The position numbers were made by a program, and so were the translations under genes. From positions 475,158 to 539,157 of the forward strand of contig NZ_JAPSLK010000001.1 of assembly GCF_031180885.1 (NCBI RefSeq): DNA of 64,000 nucleotides, written 5' to 3'. The notes under the pieces are model-generated. The model saw only the letters and a list, made by a program, of their open reading frames with translations, was not told where the DNA came from and ran no database searches. The stretch is from Saccharothrix sp. (GTDB taxonomy: Bacteria > Actinomycetota > Actinomycetes > Mycobacteriales > Pseudonocardiaceae). Below are positions 17,264 to 26,205 of this stretch, piece after piece (position 1 is the stretch's first letter; each line of letters opens with the position of its first letter).

Positions 17264-17284
17264 GGCTCTAGGGGTGCGGCGGGC

Positions 17285-17611
17285 TCAGATGCCCAGGCCG
17301 GTGTCGATGTGCGACGTGGCGTTGTCCTTGCCGTAGCCCAGCATCGAGGCGACCTGCTGGGCGTCGAGGTCGGTGACGACCGCCTTGACGTCCGGCTGCT
17401 GCTGGTTGACCAGCTGGAACTTGCCGTGCGGGTCGTCGGTGTCGACGCTGGCGAGCTTGCCGACGCCGCCGACCTTGCCCAGTTCGGTGTCGAGAGTGGG
17501 GTCGCTCTGGAGGTCCACACCGGACGCGTGCGCGGTGCCGCCCAGGCCGAGCATGACGGCGGTGCTGCCGAGGGCGACAGCGGCCCCCGAGATGGTCTTC
17601 CTGAGGTTCAT
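17285..17611 (-). CDS. Small secreted protein, 108 aa
   Basis: A signal peptide (about residues 1-30: MNLRKTISGAAVALGSTAVM, then a Gly/Ala stretch ending AHA|SGVDLQ) shows it is exported. The mature part is about 78 residues, acidic and soluble, with no cysteine and no recognised domain (DTELGKVGGVGKLASVDTDD; QQVASMLGYGKDNATSHIDT). It could be a small surface or spore-envelope protein, but that is not shown. It lies between the gamma-glutamyltransferase (convergent) and the two-component system (divergent), which could regulate it; no direct evidence. Confidence 0.75.
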   Translation of the reverse strand: MNLRKTISGAAVALGSTAVMLGLGGTAHASGVDLQSDPTLDTELGKVGGVGKLASVDTDDPHGKFQLVNQQQPDVKAVVTDLDAQQVASMLGYGKDNATSHIDTGLGI

Positions 17612-17772
17612 GGGCGGGAAAGTTTCGTAGTTCGGGTGTCCGGTTCAAGCTCGCTAACTCCAGCGAGTGGATTTCTTCACCCGTCCCGGTGGCGCGTACG
17701 TCGGCTGACGTATGCCGGACGCCCGCCTGCGGACCGATGTCCCGGGCGGTCTCCCTCCCGTACGGTCGGCTC

Positions 17773-18705
17773 GTGGATTGGCTGGCGTGGGTCTGGTTCG
17801 CGGCGACGTTCGTGCCGCTGCTCCTGCGTCGCCGCTTCCCGATCGCGGTGGTGGCCGTGACCGGGGCGTCCACGTGGCTGTACTACGTGACCGGGCACTG
17901 GGGTCCGCTCATCGCCGCGCCGGCGATCGCGCTGATGTCCCTGGGCCGGGTCCGCAACGCCGAGCGCCGGGACCGCCAGGTGGAGGAAGAGCGGTTGCGC
18001 ATCGCGCGCGAGGTGCACGACGTGGTCGCGCACAGCCTCGCCATGATCAACGTCCAGGCCGGGGTCGCGGCGCACGTCGCCGACCGGCGCCCGGAGGAGG
18101 CCGTGAAGGCGCTCAAGGCGATCAAGGAGGCGTCCGGCCACGCGCTGGAGGACCTCCGCGCGACCCTGGGCGTCCTGCGCACCGGCGAGGGCACCGCCCC
18201 CGTGCCGTCGCTGGCCAGGCTCGACGAGCTGGTCGGGCCGGTGCCCAAGGCGCGCGTGGTCGGCGAGCCGGGCGAGCTGCCCGTGCCGGTCGACGCCGCC
18301 GCGTACCGGGTGGTGCAGGAGTCGCTGACCAACGCCCTGCGCTACGCGCCCGACGCCACGGCCGTGACGATCACGTTCACCCGGTCCGACGACGCGTTGA
18401 CCCTGTCCGTCCGCGACGACGGGTCGGGCGCGCCGGGCGGTCGGCAGGGCGCGGGCACCGGGCTGCGGGGCATGCGGGAACGGGTGGAGGCGCTGGGCGG
18501 CCGGTTCGACGCCGGTCCCCACCCGGAGGGCGGGTTCGAGGTCCGTGCGGTTCTGCCGTGGGAGGGCAGTCGTGATCAGGGTGCTGCTGGCCGACGACCA
18601 GGTGCTGGTCCGGGCGGGTTTCCGGCTGCTGCTGGACACCGAGGACGGGTTCGAGGTGGTCGGCGAGGCGGGCGACGGGGCGGAGGCGGTCCGGCTCGCG
18701 CATGA
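17773..18705 (+). CDS. Sensor histidine kinase of the NarL/DesK type
   Basis: A short membrane kinase with two or more N-terminal hydrophobic segments (FAATFVPLLL; then VVAVTGASTWLYYVTG and following), a HisKA_3 dimerisation domain with phosphoacceptor His82 (EVHDVVAHS), and a GHKL ATPase domain (VQESLTNALRYA; GAGTGLRGMRERVEALGG). It likely phosphorylates the overlapping LuxR-type regulator. The start is uncertain: GTG 17773, ATG 17737 or GTG 17689. Oddly, its frame runs 134 bp into the regulator gene, adding about 45 Gly/Arg-rich residues after the natural end (VRAVLPWEG). Family members normally stop at the regulator start. Confidence 0.85.
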   Translation: MDWLAWVWFAATFVPLLLRRRFPIAVVAVTGASTWLYYVTGHWGPLIAAPAIALMSLGRVRNAERRDRQVEEERLRIAREVHDVVAHSLAMINVQAGVAAHVADRRPEEAVKALKAIKEASGHALEDLRATLGVLRTGEGTAPVPSLARLDELVGPVPKARVVGEPGELPVPVDAAAYRVVQESLTNALRYAPDATAVTITFTRSDDALTLSVRDDGSGAPGGRQGAGTGLRGMRERVEALGGRFDAGPHPEGGFEVRAVLPWEGSRDQGAAGRRPGAGPGGFPAAAGHRGRVRGGRRGGRRGGGGPARA

Positions 18706-19231
18706 GCACCACCCGGACGTGGTGGTGATGGACATCCGGATGCCCGGCACCGACGGCTTGGCCGCCACCCGGCAGGTGAAGGCCGAGCTGCCGGACGTGA
18801 AGGTCCTCGTGCTGACCACGTTCAACGTGGACGAGTACGTCTTCGAGGCGCTCAAGGGCGGCGCGTCCGGGTTCCTGCTCAAGGACACCGACCCGGTCGA
18901 GCTGCTGCACGCCCTCCGCGTCGTCGCGGAGGGTGACGCCCTGCTGGCCCCGAGCGTGACCAGGCGCCTCGTCGAGGAGTTCGCCGCCCGGCCCGAGCAC
19001 CGCCGCCCCGACCCGGCCGCGCTGCGCGAGCTGACCGCCCGCGAGCGGGAGGTGCTGGTCCTGGTCGCGGGCGGGCTGTCGAACGAGGAGATCGCCGATC
19101 ACCTGGTCATCAGCCCCGCGACGGCGCGCACGCACGTGTCCCGGGTGATGACGAAACTGGGCGCCCGGGACCGGGCGCAGCTGGTCGTGCTCGCCTACGA
19201 ATCCGGATTGGTGACACCGCGCAGGGCATAA
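18572..19231 (+). CDS. LuxR/NarL-family response regulator
   Basis: A 219-residue two-domain regulator. The receiver domain has the acidic pair in LLADDQ, phosphoacceptor Asp54 (VVVMDIRMPG) and the conserved Lys in FLLKDTD. The C-terminal LuxR helix-turn-helix (LTAREREVLVLVAGGLSNEE to LGARDRAQLVVLAYESGL) binds DNA. The GTG at 18572 has a good GGAGG 6 bases upstream, so the start is well supported even though it lies inside the kinase frame. Targets are unknown. In this family, nearby genes are often targets; the divergent secreted 108-aa gene is a possibility. Confidence 0.93.
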   Translation: MIRVLLADDQVLVRAGFRLLLDTEDGFEVVGEAGDGAEAVRLAHEHHPDVVVMDIRMPGTDGLAATRQVKAELPDVKVLVLTTFNVDEYVFEALKGGASGFLLKDTDPVELLHALRVVAEGDALLAPSVTRRLVEEFAARPEHRRPDPAALRELTAREREVLVLVAGGLSNEEIADHLVISPATARTHVSRVMTKLGARDRAQLVVLAYESGLVTPRRA

Positions 19232-19386
19232 CCGGATGGTATGAGCAATTGTTATCGCCGCGGTAACCGGGCGTATTGGTCGCGTCGGACGCAACATTGT
19301 CTTGTGCGCAGTGAAAGGGTGCATATTCTCGTCACGCAAGGCAAGCGAAAGTCCACGAAAATGTACGCTCAGTCACCACGACGAAG

Positions 19387-19411
19387 AGCCCCGCGTTCTC
19401 CACGCGGGGCT
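19387..19411. terminator. Perfect 10-bp hairpin
   Basis: AGCCCCGCGT at 19387-19396 pairs with 19402-19411 around a 5-base loop. It lies 21 bp beyond the stop of the minus-strand gene ending at 19432 and 155 bp after the response regulator, so it could terminate both convergent transcripts. Confidence 0.7.
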
Positions 19412-19431
19412 GCGCAACTGTTGCGTGCTGC

Positions 19432-19806
19432 CTAGGCGATGGCGCCCGGGGGCAACTTCAGCTTGAACGGCAGCGTTGTGACGACGGCCAGGTCGGACGC
19501 CGTCCGCTTCATCAGCGTCGGCGCGTTGCGCGTGCCCGGCTCCGGCAGGTCGAGCAGCCGGTCGACCGCCTCCACGAGCGGACCCTCGTAGATCCAGACC
19601 GCCTGCGCGCCCCGCGTCGAGTCCCGAACCGCAGGTAGACGCCCCGCGCGGGCCTCGGTCTCGGACCAGAACAGGATCGAGTCGATGAACCCTCTGCGCT
19701 GCTTGAACGCCATGATGCGATCGAGCTGCCCGTCCTCGTCCCGGAGGTGGAGGAACTGGAAACCGCTCTCGCGCAGCTCGATCACCTTGCTCAGTGCGAG
19801 ATCCAT
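19432..19806 (-). CDS. Hypothetical protein, 124 aa
   Basis: No family recognised. It is soluble with no signal or membrane segment. It has a mixed alpha/beta appearance (KVIELRESGFQFLHLRDEDG; GFIDSILFWSETEARAGRL; AQAVWIYEGPLVEAVDRLL). The ATG at 19806 is favoured by GAGGTAGG 7 bases upstream, over a longer frame whose N-terminus looks non-coding. The repeated aromatic and acidic residues in the first half might form a small ligand-binding fold, but this is conjecture. Divergent from GDP-mannose dehydratase, with a Crp-like site in the shared upstream region. Confidence 0.7.
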   Translation of the reverse strand: MDLALSKVIELRESGFQFLHLRDEDGQLDRIMAFKQRRGFIDSILFWSETEARAGRLPAVRDSTRGAQAVWIYEGPLVEAVDRLLDLPEPGTRNAPTLMKRTASDLAVVTTLPFKLKLPPGAIA

Positions 19807-20196
19807 GACGCACCTACCTCTGTTGTGAGGTCCCCTAGCAGGCACAGGTCGTGCGACCCGAAAAAGATCGTACGGCATTCGCACAATCCCCCATAGGGCC
19901 TAGGTGGACGTTGTTGTCCCAATGGGCGGGTGGCTCCGGTCGGTTTTCTGTACGGACCGCAGCACCCGAACGGTTCGCACGGAAAATGCGACCGCTCCCA
20001 AAGTGACCAGGCTCACAGCGAACCACATGGCCGCTCTCCGGGTTCATCGGGTGGTTCGGGGTCACCTCTACAGACGCCGCGCATGGCGCGGGGGTTGCCG
20101 CGGCGGGCCATGATCCAACCCCTACCTCGGCGAATCCGCCGCATCGGGTGAGGGGGCGCGGGTAAGCGGGCCGGCCGCGCGTGGCATCCTTGCGCG
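19807..20196. other. 390-bp divergent promoter region
   Basis: Separates the 124-aa hypothetical gene from the GDP-mannose dehydratase gene. It has lower GC content than the genes around it and no credible gene. The visible elements are a Crp-type site at 20003-20016 and AT-richer patches around 19860-19890 and 19980 that could hold promoters. Confidence 0.6.
20003..20016. promoter_or_regulatory. Perfect GTGA-N6-TCAC Crp-type site
   Basis: GTGA (20003-20006), six bases, then TCAC (20013-20016), with A on the right flank, close to the actinobacterial Crp/GlxR consensus TGTGA-N6-TCACA. It lies 187 bp upstream of the + gene and 197 bp upstream of the minus-strand gene. About one such 8-base match per 65 kb is expected by chance, so this is only suggestive. 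Confidence 0.4.
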
Positions 20197-21186
20197 GTGG
20201 CGCGTGCATTGATCACCGGTATCACCGGTCAAGACGGCAGGTATCTCGCCGAGCTGCTCAACAGCAAGGGCTACGAGGTGTTCGGCCTGGTCAAGGGGCA
20301 GAACAACCCCCGGGTCGAACTCATCCAGCAGGAGTTGCCGTTCGTCGAGCTGGTGTCCGGCGACCTGCAGGACCTCCCGAGCCTGGTCGCGGCGCTGGAG
20401 CAGACCCAGCCCGACGAGGTCTACAACCTCGCGGCCATCTCGTTCGTGGCGCTGAGCTTCAAGCAGGCCGAGCTGACCGCGAACGTCACCGGCCTGGGCG
20501 TCCTGCGGATGCTCGAGGCCATCCGCATGGCGGGCGGCAGCCAGAACAACCCGATCCGCTTCTACCAGGCGTCCAGCTCGGAGATGTTCGGCAAGGTCCG
20601 CGAGACCCCGCAGCGCGAGACCACCCCGTTCTACCCGCGCTCGCCCTACGGCGTGGCCAAGGTGTTCGGCCACGACATCACGGTCAACTACCGGGACAGC
20701 TACGGCCTCTACGCCTGCTCCGGCATCCTGTTCAACCACGAGTCCCCGCGCCGCGGCCTGGAGTTCGTGACCCGCAAGATCACCAACGCGGTCGCGCGCA
20801 TCAAGCTGGGCCTGCAGGACACCCTCGTGCTGGGCGACCTGGAGCCGCGCCGCGACTGGGGCTTCGCCGGTGACTACGTGCAGGCCATGTGGCAGATGCT
20901 GCAGCAGGACGAGCCCGACGACTTCGTCATCGCCACCGGCAAGACCCACCGCGTCCGCGACTTCGTGGCCGCCGCGTTCACCCACGCCGGCATCGAGGAC
21001 TGGGAGAAGCACGTCACCCAGGACCCGCGCTTCTTCCGCCCGGCCGAGGTCGACCTGCTGGTCGGCGACGCCACCAAGGCGCACGAGAAGCTGGGCTGGA
21101 AGCCCGAGGTCGACTTCGACGGCCTCGTCGCGATGATGGTCGAGAACGACATCGAGGTGGAGTCCCGCAAGGCCGGCCTGGCGTGA
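20197..21186 (+). CDS. gmd: GDP-mannose 4,6-dehydratase
   Basis: An extended-SDR enzyme, 329 residues, that converts GDP-mannose to GDP-4-keto-6-deoxymannose, the precursor of GDP-fucose, GDP-rhamnose and related deoxysugars. The NADP-binding loop is [14 protein letters not shown], the catalytic Tyr151 and Lys155 are in SPYGVAK, and SSSEMFGKV and FNHESPRRG are highly characteristic of Gmd. GTG start at 20197. No epimerase or reductase partner follows directly. The downstream AlgX-like gene (62 bp later) and the acyltransferase/glycosyltransferase genes suggest the sugar enters a surface glycan that is then acylated. Confidence 0.92.
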   Translation: MARALITGITGQDGRYLAELLNSKGYEVFGLVKGQNNPRVELIQQELPFVELVSGDLQDLPSLVAALEQTQPDEVYNLAAISFVALSFKQAELTANVTGLGVLRMLEAIRMAGGSQNNPIRFYQASSSEMFGKVRETPQRETTPFYPRSPYGVAKVFGHDITVNYRDSYGLYACSGILFNHESPRRGLEFVTRKITNAVARIKLGLQDTLVLGDLEPRRDWGFAGDYVQAMWQMLQQDEPDDFVIATGKTHRVRDFVAAAFTHAGIEDWEKHVTQDPRFFRPAEVDLLVGDATKAHEKLGWKPEVDFDGLVAMMVENDIEVESRKAGLA

Positions 21187-21247
21187 CCCGGGCCGCCCCG
21201 CGGCGAAACCGGCTCACCCCGTGACCGCGCCCCATTACCCTCACGGG

Positions 21248-22558
21248 GTGAGCACCGACCAGGCGGAGTCCTCGAAGCGGACCACGACGTCCCTCCCGGC
21301 CCTGCCCGAGTCCTTCCTGCCCGTCGAACACGCCCTGTACCGGCCGCGGCACAGCGCCCGCCAGCGCACGGCGCGCTACGCCGCGGTCCTGTACTTCTTC
21401 CTGCCCCTGGCCATGCTCGCGGTCGGCCTGCGCCCCGCCGAGTTCGAGAACCGCAAGCTGGCCGAGTTCCCGTCGATCACCGACGGCTGGGGCTTCTTCA
21501 CGGGCCTGGAGAAGTGGGCAAGCGACCACCTCCCCCTCCGCGACCGCGCGGTGGCCGCGGCCGATGGGATCAGTCGCGGCATCTTCGGCGAGGCACCGAA
21601 GTTCGAGCGCCCCCAGGGCCCGGTGGGCCCGGTCCAGACGACCCCGCCCAAGGACCCGTCCCTGGACAAGCCGGAGCCGACCGCGTTCGTCCCGGTCGTG
21701 GAGGGCAAGGACGACTGGCTGTTCCTCGGCTCGGACGTCAAGCACGCGTGCCGGCCGCTCGTGCCGCAGGCGGACACGCTCGCCCGCATCGAGCAGCTGC
21801 GCACGGCGGTCGAGGCGTCCGGCCGGAAGTTCATCCTCGCCGTCGCGCCGAACAAGAGCACGATGGTCGCCGACTACCTGCCTTCCCGCTACTTCGGCAA
21901 GGACTGCGCCCAGACCGCGCGCGACCAGTTCTGGCGGGACATCGTCACCAACCCGAGCACGCTCGACCTGCGGCCGGGGCTGCGCGAGGCGGAGAAGCGC
22001 GAGGGCCGGTCGGCGTACTCCAAGACCGACAGCCACTGGACGCACGACGGCAGCCTCGTGGTGGCCGAAGCGGTCGCCGAGGCGGTCGAGCCGGGCACCA
22101 CGAAGACGTGGCAGACCAAGCAGGTGGCCACGCACGACCGGCCGGGCGACCTGTCGGCGCTGCTCGGCCGCCAGACCACCGACCCGGTCCCGAACTTCTC
22201 CATCGCGCCGGACGGCGACAACGGCCGCGTCATGCCGCCCCCGTTCGGCGACCGCGACCCCAAGCACCTCACCCAGGACCCGGGGCGCGGCGTGCTGTCC
22301 ATGAAGGCCGGCGTGGTGGGCGACTCGTTCGGCTACTACTCGGCGCCCTACGTGGCGGCGGCGTTCACCGACGTCCGCATCCAGCACGTCGAGGGCGCCG
22401 CCAAGGACCCGCACGCCCTGGGCCGGCTGCTCGCCGAGACCGACGTCGTCGTCGTGATCGCCGCCGAGCGCAACCTGGTCGGCGGCGTGTACCCGATGTT
22501 CCGGCCCGCCGCCGTCGAGGCGATCTCGGCGGAACTGGCCGCGAAGCCGCGGCGCTAG
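21248..22558 (+). CDS. AlgX/AlgJ-like (SGNH-type) O-acetyltransferase-related protein
   Basis: A membrane-anchored, extracytoplasmic protein (436 residues). One membrane helix follows a short cytosolic N-terminus (RYAAVLYFFLPLAMLAVGL, about residues 43-61). The outer domain resembles AlgX/AlgJ and DHHW proteins: the paired residues TDSHWTHDG supply the Asp/His-type motif and VVGDSFGYYSAP supplies the SGNH Ser block. These proteins acetylate exopolysaccharides together with a membrane acyl donor protein. The convergent acyltransferases are candidate partners. GTG at 21248 is used; GTG 21221 would add nine residues. The end overlaps the neighbour by 4 bp. Confidence 0.82.
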   Translation: MSTDQAESSKRTTTSLPALPESFLPVEHALYRPRHSARQRTARYAAVLYFFLPLAMLAVGLRPAEFENRKLAEFPSITDGWGFFTGLEKWASDHLPLRDRAVAAADGISRGIFGEAPKFERPQGPVGPVQTTPPKDPSLDKPEPTAFVPVVEGKDDWLFLGSDVKHACRPLVPQADTLARIEQLRTAVEASGRKFILAVAPNKSTMVADYLPSRYFGKDCAQTARDQFWRDIVTNPSTLDLRPGLREAEKREGRSAYSKTDSHWTHDGSLVVAEAVAEAVEPGTTKTWQTKQVATHDRPGDLSALLGRQTTDPVPNFSIAPDGDNGRVMPPPFGDRDPKHLTQDPGRGVLSMKAGVVGDSFGYYSAPYVAAAFTDVRIQHVEGAAKDPHALGRLLAETDVVVVIAAERNLVGGVYPMFRPAAVEAISAELAAKPRR

Positions 22559-24081
22559 CGGCGGTCCCGGTTCTCCCGGGCCCGCTCCGCGAGCAGGGAC
22601 TGGACCGTCACGGTGGCGTTGCCGTCGTTGCGGCGCCGTCTTCGGGGCTCCGGCGGCTCCACCACCGCGTCGATGACCTGCGTCGGGTGCTCGACCGGCG
22701 GGGCGACGCGGCGGGGTCCCCGGATCTCGTCGGTGCGTTCCTCCGGGGCCTCGTCCAGCGCCACCGCGCGGGCGACCGGACGCTCGCGAGCGTCGTCGTG
22801 GTCCGGCCACTCGACCGGGTCGTCGCGGACCTCCACCCGGGCCTCGTGGACCTCGGTCCGGTCTTCCCCGGTCCGGTTGTCGCGCCGTTCGGCGGCCTTG
22901 GCCTGCTCCGCCCGCAGTTCGGCCAGTCCCCGCTCGACCTCGCGCGCCACCGCCTCGGGCCGGGGCGCCGCAGGCCTCGGTCGGGACAGCTTGCGGGCCA
23001 GCACGTGGCTCGGCCGTTCCACGAACCGGTAGCTGACCTCGACCGCGCCGAACGTCGCCGCGACCGCCACCGGGATCGCCAGCGCCAGCGGCACGGCCGG
23101 CCGCAGCAGGTCCAGGGTCGCGAACGCCACCAGCCCGTGCAGGAGGTAGATCGAGTAGCTGCGCTCGGACAGCGCCACCCAGATCCGGCGCTCCTTGAGC
23201 TTCGGCTCGGCGAACATCCCCAGCAGGAAGAACAGCACGGCGCAGGCCAGGGCCAGGCTGTAGGACCGGTCGAGGCGGCCCATGTCCGGCTCGTCGGCGA
23301 ACACGTAGAGCACCCAGGCCAGGCCGCCGAGGACACCGCCCAGCCACAGCGGGATGCGTTTGGCGGTCGTCGCCCAGACGATCATGCCCAGGATCGGGAT
23401 CGGCAGGTAGGACACGTTCACCGAGAACAGGAACCACGACGTCCCGAACTCCCGCGCGCTCATCAGCACGACGAACACCAGGGTGAGCTGGACCAGGATC
23501 GCGAACCACACCCACCGCCGCAGCACGGGCAGCAGCAGCACCAGCAGCGCGTAGAAGATCAGTTCCACGATCAGCGTCCACGCGACGCCGACCAGCGCCA
23601 CCTGCGGGACGATCACGTAGTTGATCACCAGCATGTTGGTCAGGATCGTCCACCAGGACAGCTCCGGCCGCTGCCCGGTCAGCGGCTCGACGCCCAGCCA
23701 CAGCGCCAGCGCGGTCAGCAGCACCACGAAGAACATCGGGATGTAGACCCGGATGAGCCGGTTCACCGCGAACCGCCGCTGCCCCATGCGCATCGCGATC
23801 GGCGTCACCACGAACCCGCTGACCAGGAAGAAGAACGGCACGCCGATCTGGCCGATGCCCTGCGCGCCCATGTGCATCGCGTCGCTGCTGACCGAGTCGA
23901 CGGCGTCGATGACCGGCGTCGGGCCGACCTCGCGCTTGGCGACCCACTGCTCCGCGATGTGGCTGTAGAAGACGAGGAGAGCCGCCACGGCGCGGCCGAT
24001 GTCGATGAACGCGATGCGCGTCTTCTGCTCGGCGTCCAGGGGTCCGCCCCTCTCCAGTCGCCCCCGAGTGACTGTCAGCAC
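22555..24081 (-). CDS. Acyltransferase-3 family membrane protein with long charged C-terminal tail
   Basis: An integral membrane acyltransferase (OafA/NolL type), 508 residues, moving acetyl or other acyl groups across the membrane onto surface glycans. About ten helices span residues 20-365; the conserved catalytic His lies in LLVFYSHIAEQW and the second family motif is GVPFFFLVSGFVVT. Unusually, residues from about 370 onward are a 140-residue hydrophilic Arg/Glu-rich cytoplasmic tail without a recognised fold (for example RRVAPPVEHPTQVIDAVV), absent from minimal family members. Last gene of the minus-strand run starting at 31726, 43 bp after its sister acyltransferase. Confidence 0.88.
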   Translation of the reverse strand: MLTVTRGRLERGGPLDAEQKTRIAFIDIGRAVAALLVFYSHIAEQWVAKREVGPTPVIDAVDSVSSDAMHMGAQGIGQIGVPFFFLVSGFVVTPIAMRMGQRRFAVNRLIRVYIPMFFVVLLTALALWLGVEPLTGQRPELSWWTILTNMLVINYVIVPQVALVGVAWTLIVELIFYALLVLLLPVLRRWVWFAILVQLTLVFVVLMSAREFGTSWFLFSVNVSYLPIPILGMIVWATTAKRIPLWLGGVLGGLAWVLYVFADEPDMGRLDRSYSLALACAVLFFLLGMFAEPKLKERRIWVALSERSYSIYLLHGLVAFATLDLLRPAVPLALAIPVAVAATFGAVEVSYRFVERPSHVLARKLSRPRPAAPRPEAVAREVERGLAELRAEQAKAAERRDNRTGEDRTEVHEARVEVRDDPVEWPDHDDARERPVARAVALDEAPEERTDEIRGPRRVAPPVEHPTQVIDAVVEPPEPRRRRRNDGNATVTVQSLLAERARENRDRR

Positions 24082-24124
24082 CGGAGCGTAACGGAACGGA
24101 CTCGGACGCTTGGCCGATTCGGAC

Positions 24125-25246
24125 CTAGCCCACTCGGCCGGCCTCCCGCCGCTCGCGGTGGCGGCGCTCCCACTTGCGGATCGCGCGGTCGGCCGGCGCT
24201 TCCACGAACCGGTGCATCACCTCGGTCAGCAGGGCGACCGACACCAGCCCGAGCACGACCAGCAGGGTGCCGTCGACGTGCGGCAACAGCAGTTGGAAGA
24301 GCGGGTACATGGCGAGCATGTGCACCAGGTAGACCGCATAGGTCCGCTTGGCCCAGTTCTTGATGAACGCCGACCGGCACACCGGACCGTCCATCCGCAC
24401 CAGGAGCACCGTGAGCAGGATCGCGATCAACAGGGTGCGCGGGATCGCTTCGCCCATCCCCGCGTAGCGGTACAGCTTGTCCACCCACACGACCACGGCG
24501 AAGTGCGCGGCGCCGATCGCGGTGCCCACCAGGGGGCTGATCTTGCGGGAGTGCACCAGGGACACCAACTGCCCGATGCACAGCAGCGGCAGGTAGCCGA
24601 TCAGGCCGCCGATCTGGCCGAGCGCGGGGACCTCGAGGTCGAAGGTGGACAGGATGACCACGAAGCACAGGGGCGCGGCGGCCAGCGGCGGGATCCAGGG
24701 CTTGCGGCGCAGCACCGGGATGGTGGCGGCCACGTAGGCGTAGAAGCCGACCTGGATCAGCAGCGTCCAGGTCACGCCGATCAGGATCACCGGCGGTTTG
24801 ATGAAGAACGCGGCGAGGACCATGTTGCTGAACAGGTCGCCGATGCCCGCGGCGGCCGGCTCGACCGTCGAGTAGTGGGCGCCCAGCTTGAGGGCGATCC
24901 AGGAGACCAGCGTGACCGCCCACAGCAGCGGGATCAGCCGGACGACCCGCCGGCGGAGGAACTGCCCGGGCGCCTCGCGGTCGGCCACGTGCGTGACCAC
25001 CACGCCGCTGACCACCAGGAAGATCGCGACGCCGAGGAAGTGCATGTCCTCGTTGATGTGCAGCGGTCGCACGATGGCGTGCTCGGTCCACGAGACCAGC
25101 CACAGGTCCCGGTCGTAGACGCGGAACCACGCGATCAGGTGGGTCAGCACCACCGCGCACGACCCGACGACCCGCAGCAGGTCGAGGCCGTGCATGTAGT
25201 TGTCCTTGCGCGCGGCGGTCACGGGCCGCTCCGCGGTCGCGGTCAC
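24125..25246 (-). CDS. Acyltransferase-3 family membrane protein
   Basis: A second OafA-like acyltransferase (373 residues, about ten membrane helices). The conserved His is in AVVLTHLIAWF and the following motif is LGVAIFLVVSGVVVTHVADR. The C-terminus ends in a basic tail (RHRERREAGRVG). The GTG at 25246 overlaps the upstream stop (GTGA), so it is translationally coupled to the degenerate acyltransferase-like gene before it. Having two or three such proteins in one operon suggests acylation of different positions or different glycans. The acyl group and acceptor are unknown. Confidence 0.87.
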   Translation of the reverse strand: MTATAERPVTAARKDNYMHGLDLLRVVGSCAVVLTHLIAWFRVYDRDLWLVSWTEHAIVRPLHINEDMHFLGVAIFLVVSGVVVTHVADREAPGQFLRRRVVRLIPLLWAVTLVSWIALKLGAHYSTVEPAAAGIGDLFSNMVLAAFFIKPPVILIGVTWTLLIQVGFYAYVAATIPVLRRKPWIPPLAAAPLCFVVILSTFDLEVPALGQIGGLIGYLPLLCIGQLVSLVHSRKISPLVGTAIGAAHFAVVVWVDKLYRYAGMGEAIPRTLLIAILLTVLLVRMDGPVCRSAFIKNWAKRTYAVYLVHMLAMYPLFQLLLPHVDGTLLVVLGLVSVALLTEVMHRFVEAPADRAIRKWERRHRERREAGRVG

Positions 25247-26205
25247 GCCGACCACCCCACCCTCCGGTGCAGAGCTTCGGCGGCCGCGCCGGTGGCGGCC
25301 ACGGCGACCGGCAGCGCGAGCGCGAACGGCAGCGCGGCGAGCAGGCCCAGCACCGGGTACCCGACGACGGGCACCGCCAGGGCCAGCGGCCACGCGCGAT
25401 CGGCCACCCACCGAACCGGCCGGGTGGCGGCGAACGCCTCGCCGCGCGGCAGGGCGATCAGGAACAGCAGGGCCGCCACCACCCCGCCGAGCGGGCGCCA
25501 GAACCCGGTGTACTCCGGGAACAGCAAGTCCGAGGGCACGGTGAGGGCCAGGCACAGCACGCCGAGCGCGACCCCGTGCGCGGCGGGCAGCCGGTTCGCC
25601 CGGAACAACCAAGAGAGCTGGCCGAACGCGAGCAGCGGCACGAGTGCCGCCGCCGCACCGGCCGCGCGCGCCGCCGCGGACCCGCCGTCACCGCCCAGCC
25701 ACCCACCCACCAGGGCGATCACGCAGGCGACTTCCAGCAGCACGAACACGGCCAGCACCGGGTGCACGCGCAGCAGCGGCAGCACCGCCGCGGTCAGCGC
25801 GGTGAACAGCAGGACCGCCCCGACGGGTGCGGCCACCGCGACGTCCACCAGGGGTTGCGCCCCGACCAGGAACAGCACGCCGCCGAGGGCAGCCGCGGCC
25901 ACCAGCGGCACGGCCGCCCGGACCAGGAGGGCACGCCGGCCGGTGCACAGGGCGCCGGTGATCGCGTACCCGGCGATCAGCACCAGCAGGGCGGTGCCCA
26001 GGTACCCGAAGTCCTCGCCGAGCCCGGTCGGCTTGTTCAGCCAGGCCCGCACGACCGCGACGAACTCGGGAGTCGAACCATGGCGGCTCGGCCACAGGCC
26101 GGCCAGGTAGCTGTAGGCGACCAGGCACACGCCGGCCGCGGTGGCGACGCGGAGGCCGGGCGTGGTGAGCGCCGGGGCGCGGGTGGGGGTGGCGGTCTCA
26201 GCCAT
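25243..26205 (-). CDS. Acyltransferase-3-like membrane protein lacking the usual catalytic His
   Basis: A 320-residue membrane protein with about nine or ten helices, very rich in Ala, Leu and Val. The segment DFGYLGTALLVLIAGYAIT matches the second family motif of acyltransferase-3 proteins (compare the SGFVVT region of its neighbour), yet the first helix (VATAAGVCLVAYSYLAGLW) has no His at the expected place. It may be an inactive or structural paralogue working with the two complete acyltransferases. ATG at 26205 overlaps the preceding gene by 8 bp and its stop overlaps the next start. Family link is inference from this motif and position. Confidence 0.72.
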   Translation of the reverse strand: MAETATPTRAPALTTPGLRVATAAGVCLVAYSYLAGLWPSRHGSTPEFVAVVRAWLNKPTGLGEDFGYLGTALLVLIAGYAITGALCTGRRALLVRAAVPLVAAAALGGVLFLVGAQPLVDVAVAAPVGAVLLFTALTAAVLPLLRVHPVLAVFVLLEVACVIALVGGWLGGDGGSAAARAAGAAAALVPLLAFGQLSWLFRANRLPAAHGVALGVLCLALTVPSDLLFPEYTGFWRPLGGVVAALLFLIALPRGEAFAATRPVRWVADRAWPLALAVPVVGYPVLGLLAALPFALALPVAVAATGAAAEALHRRVGWSA

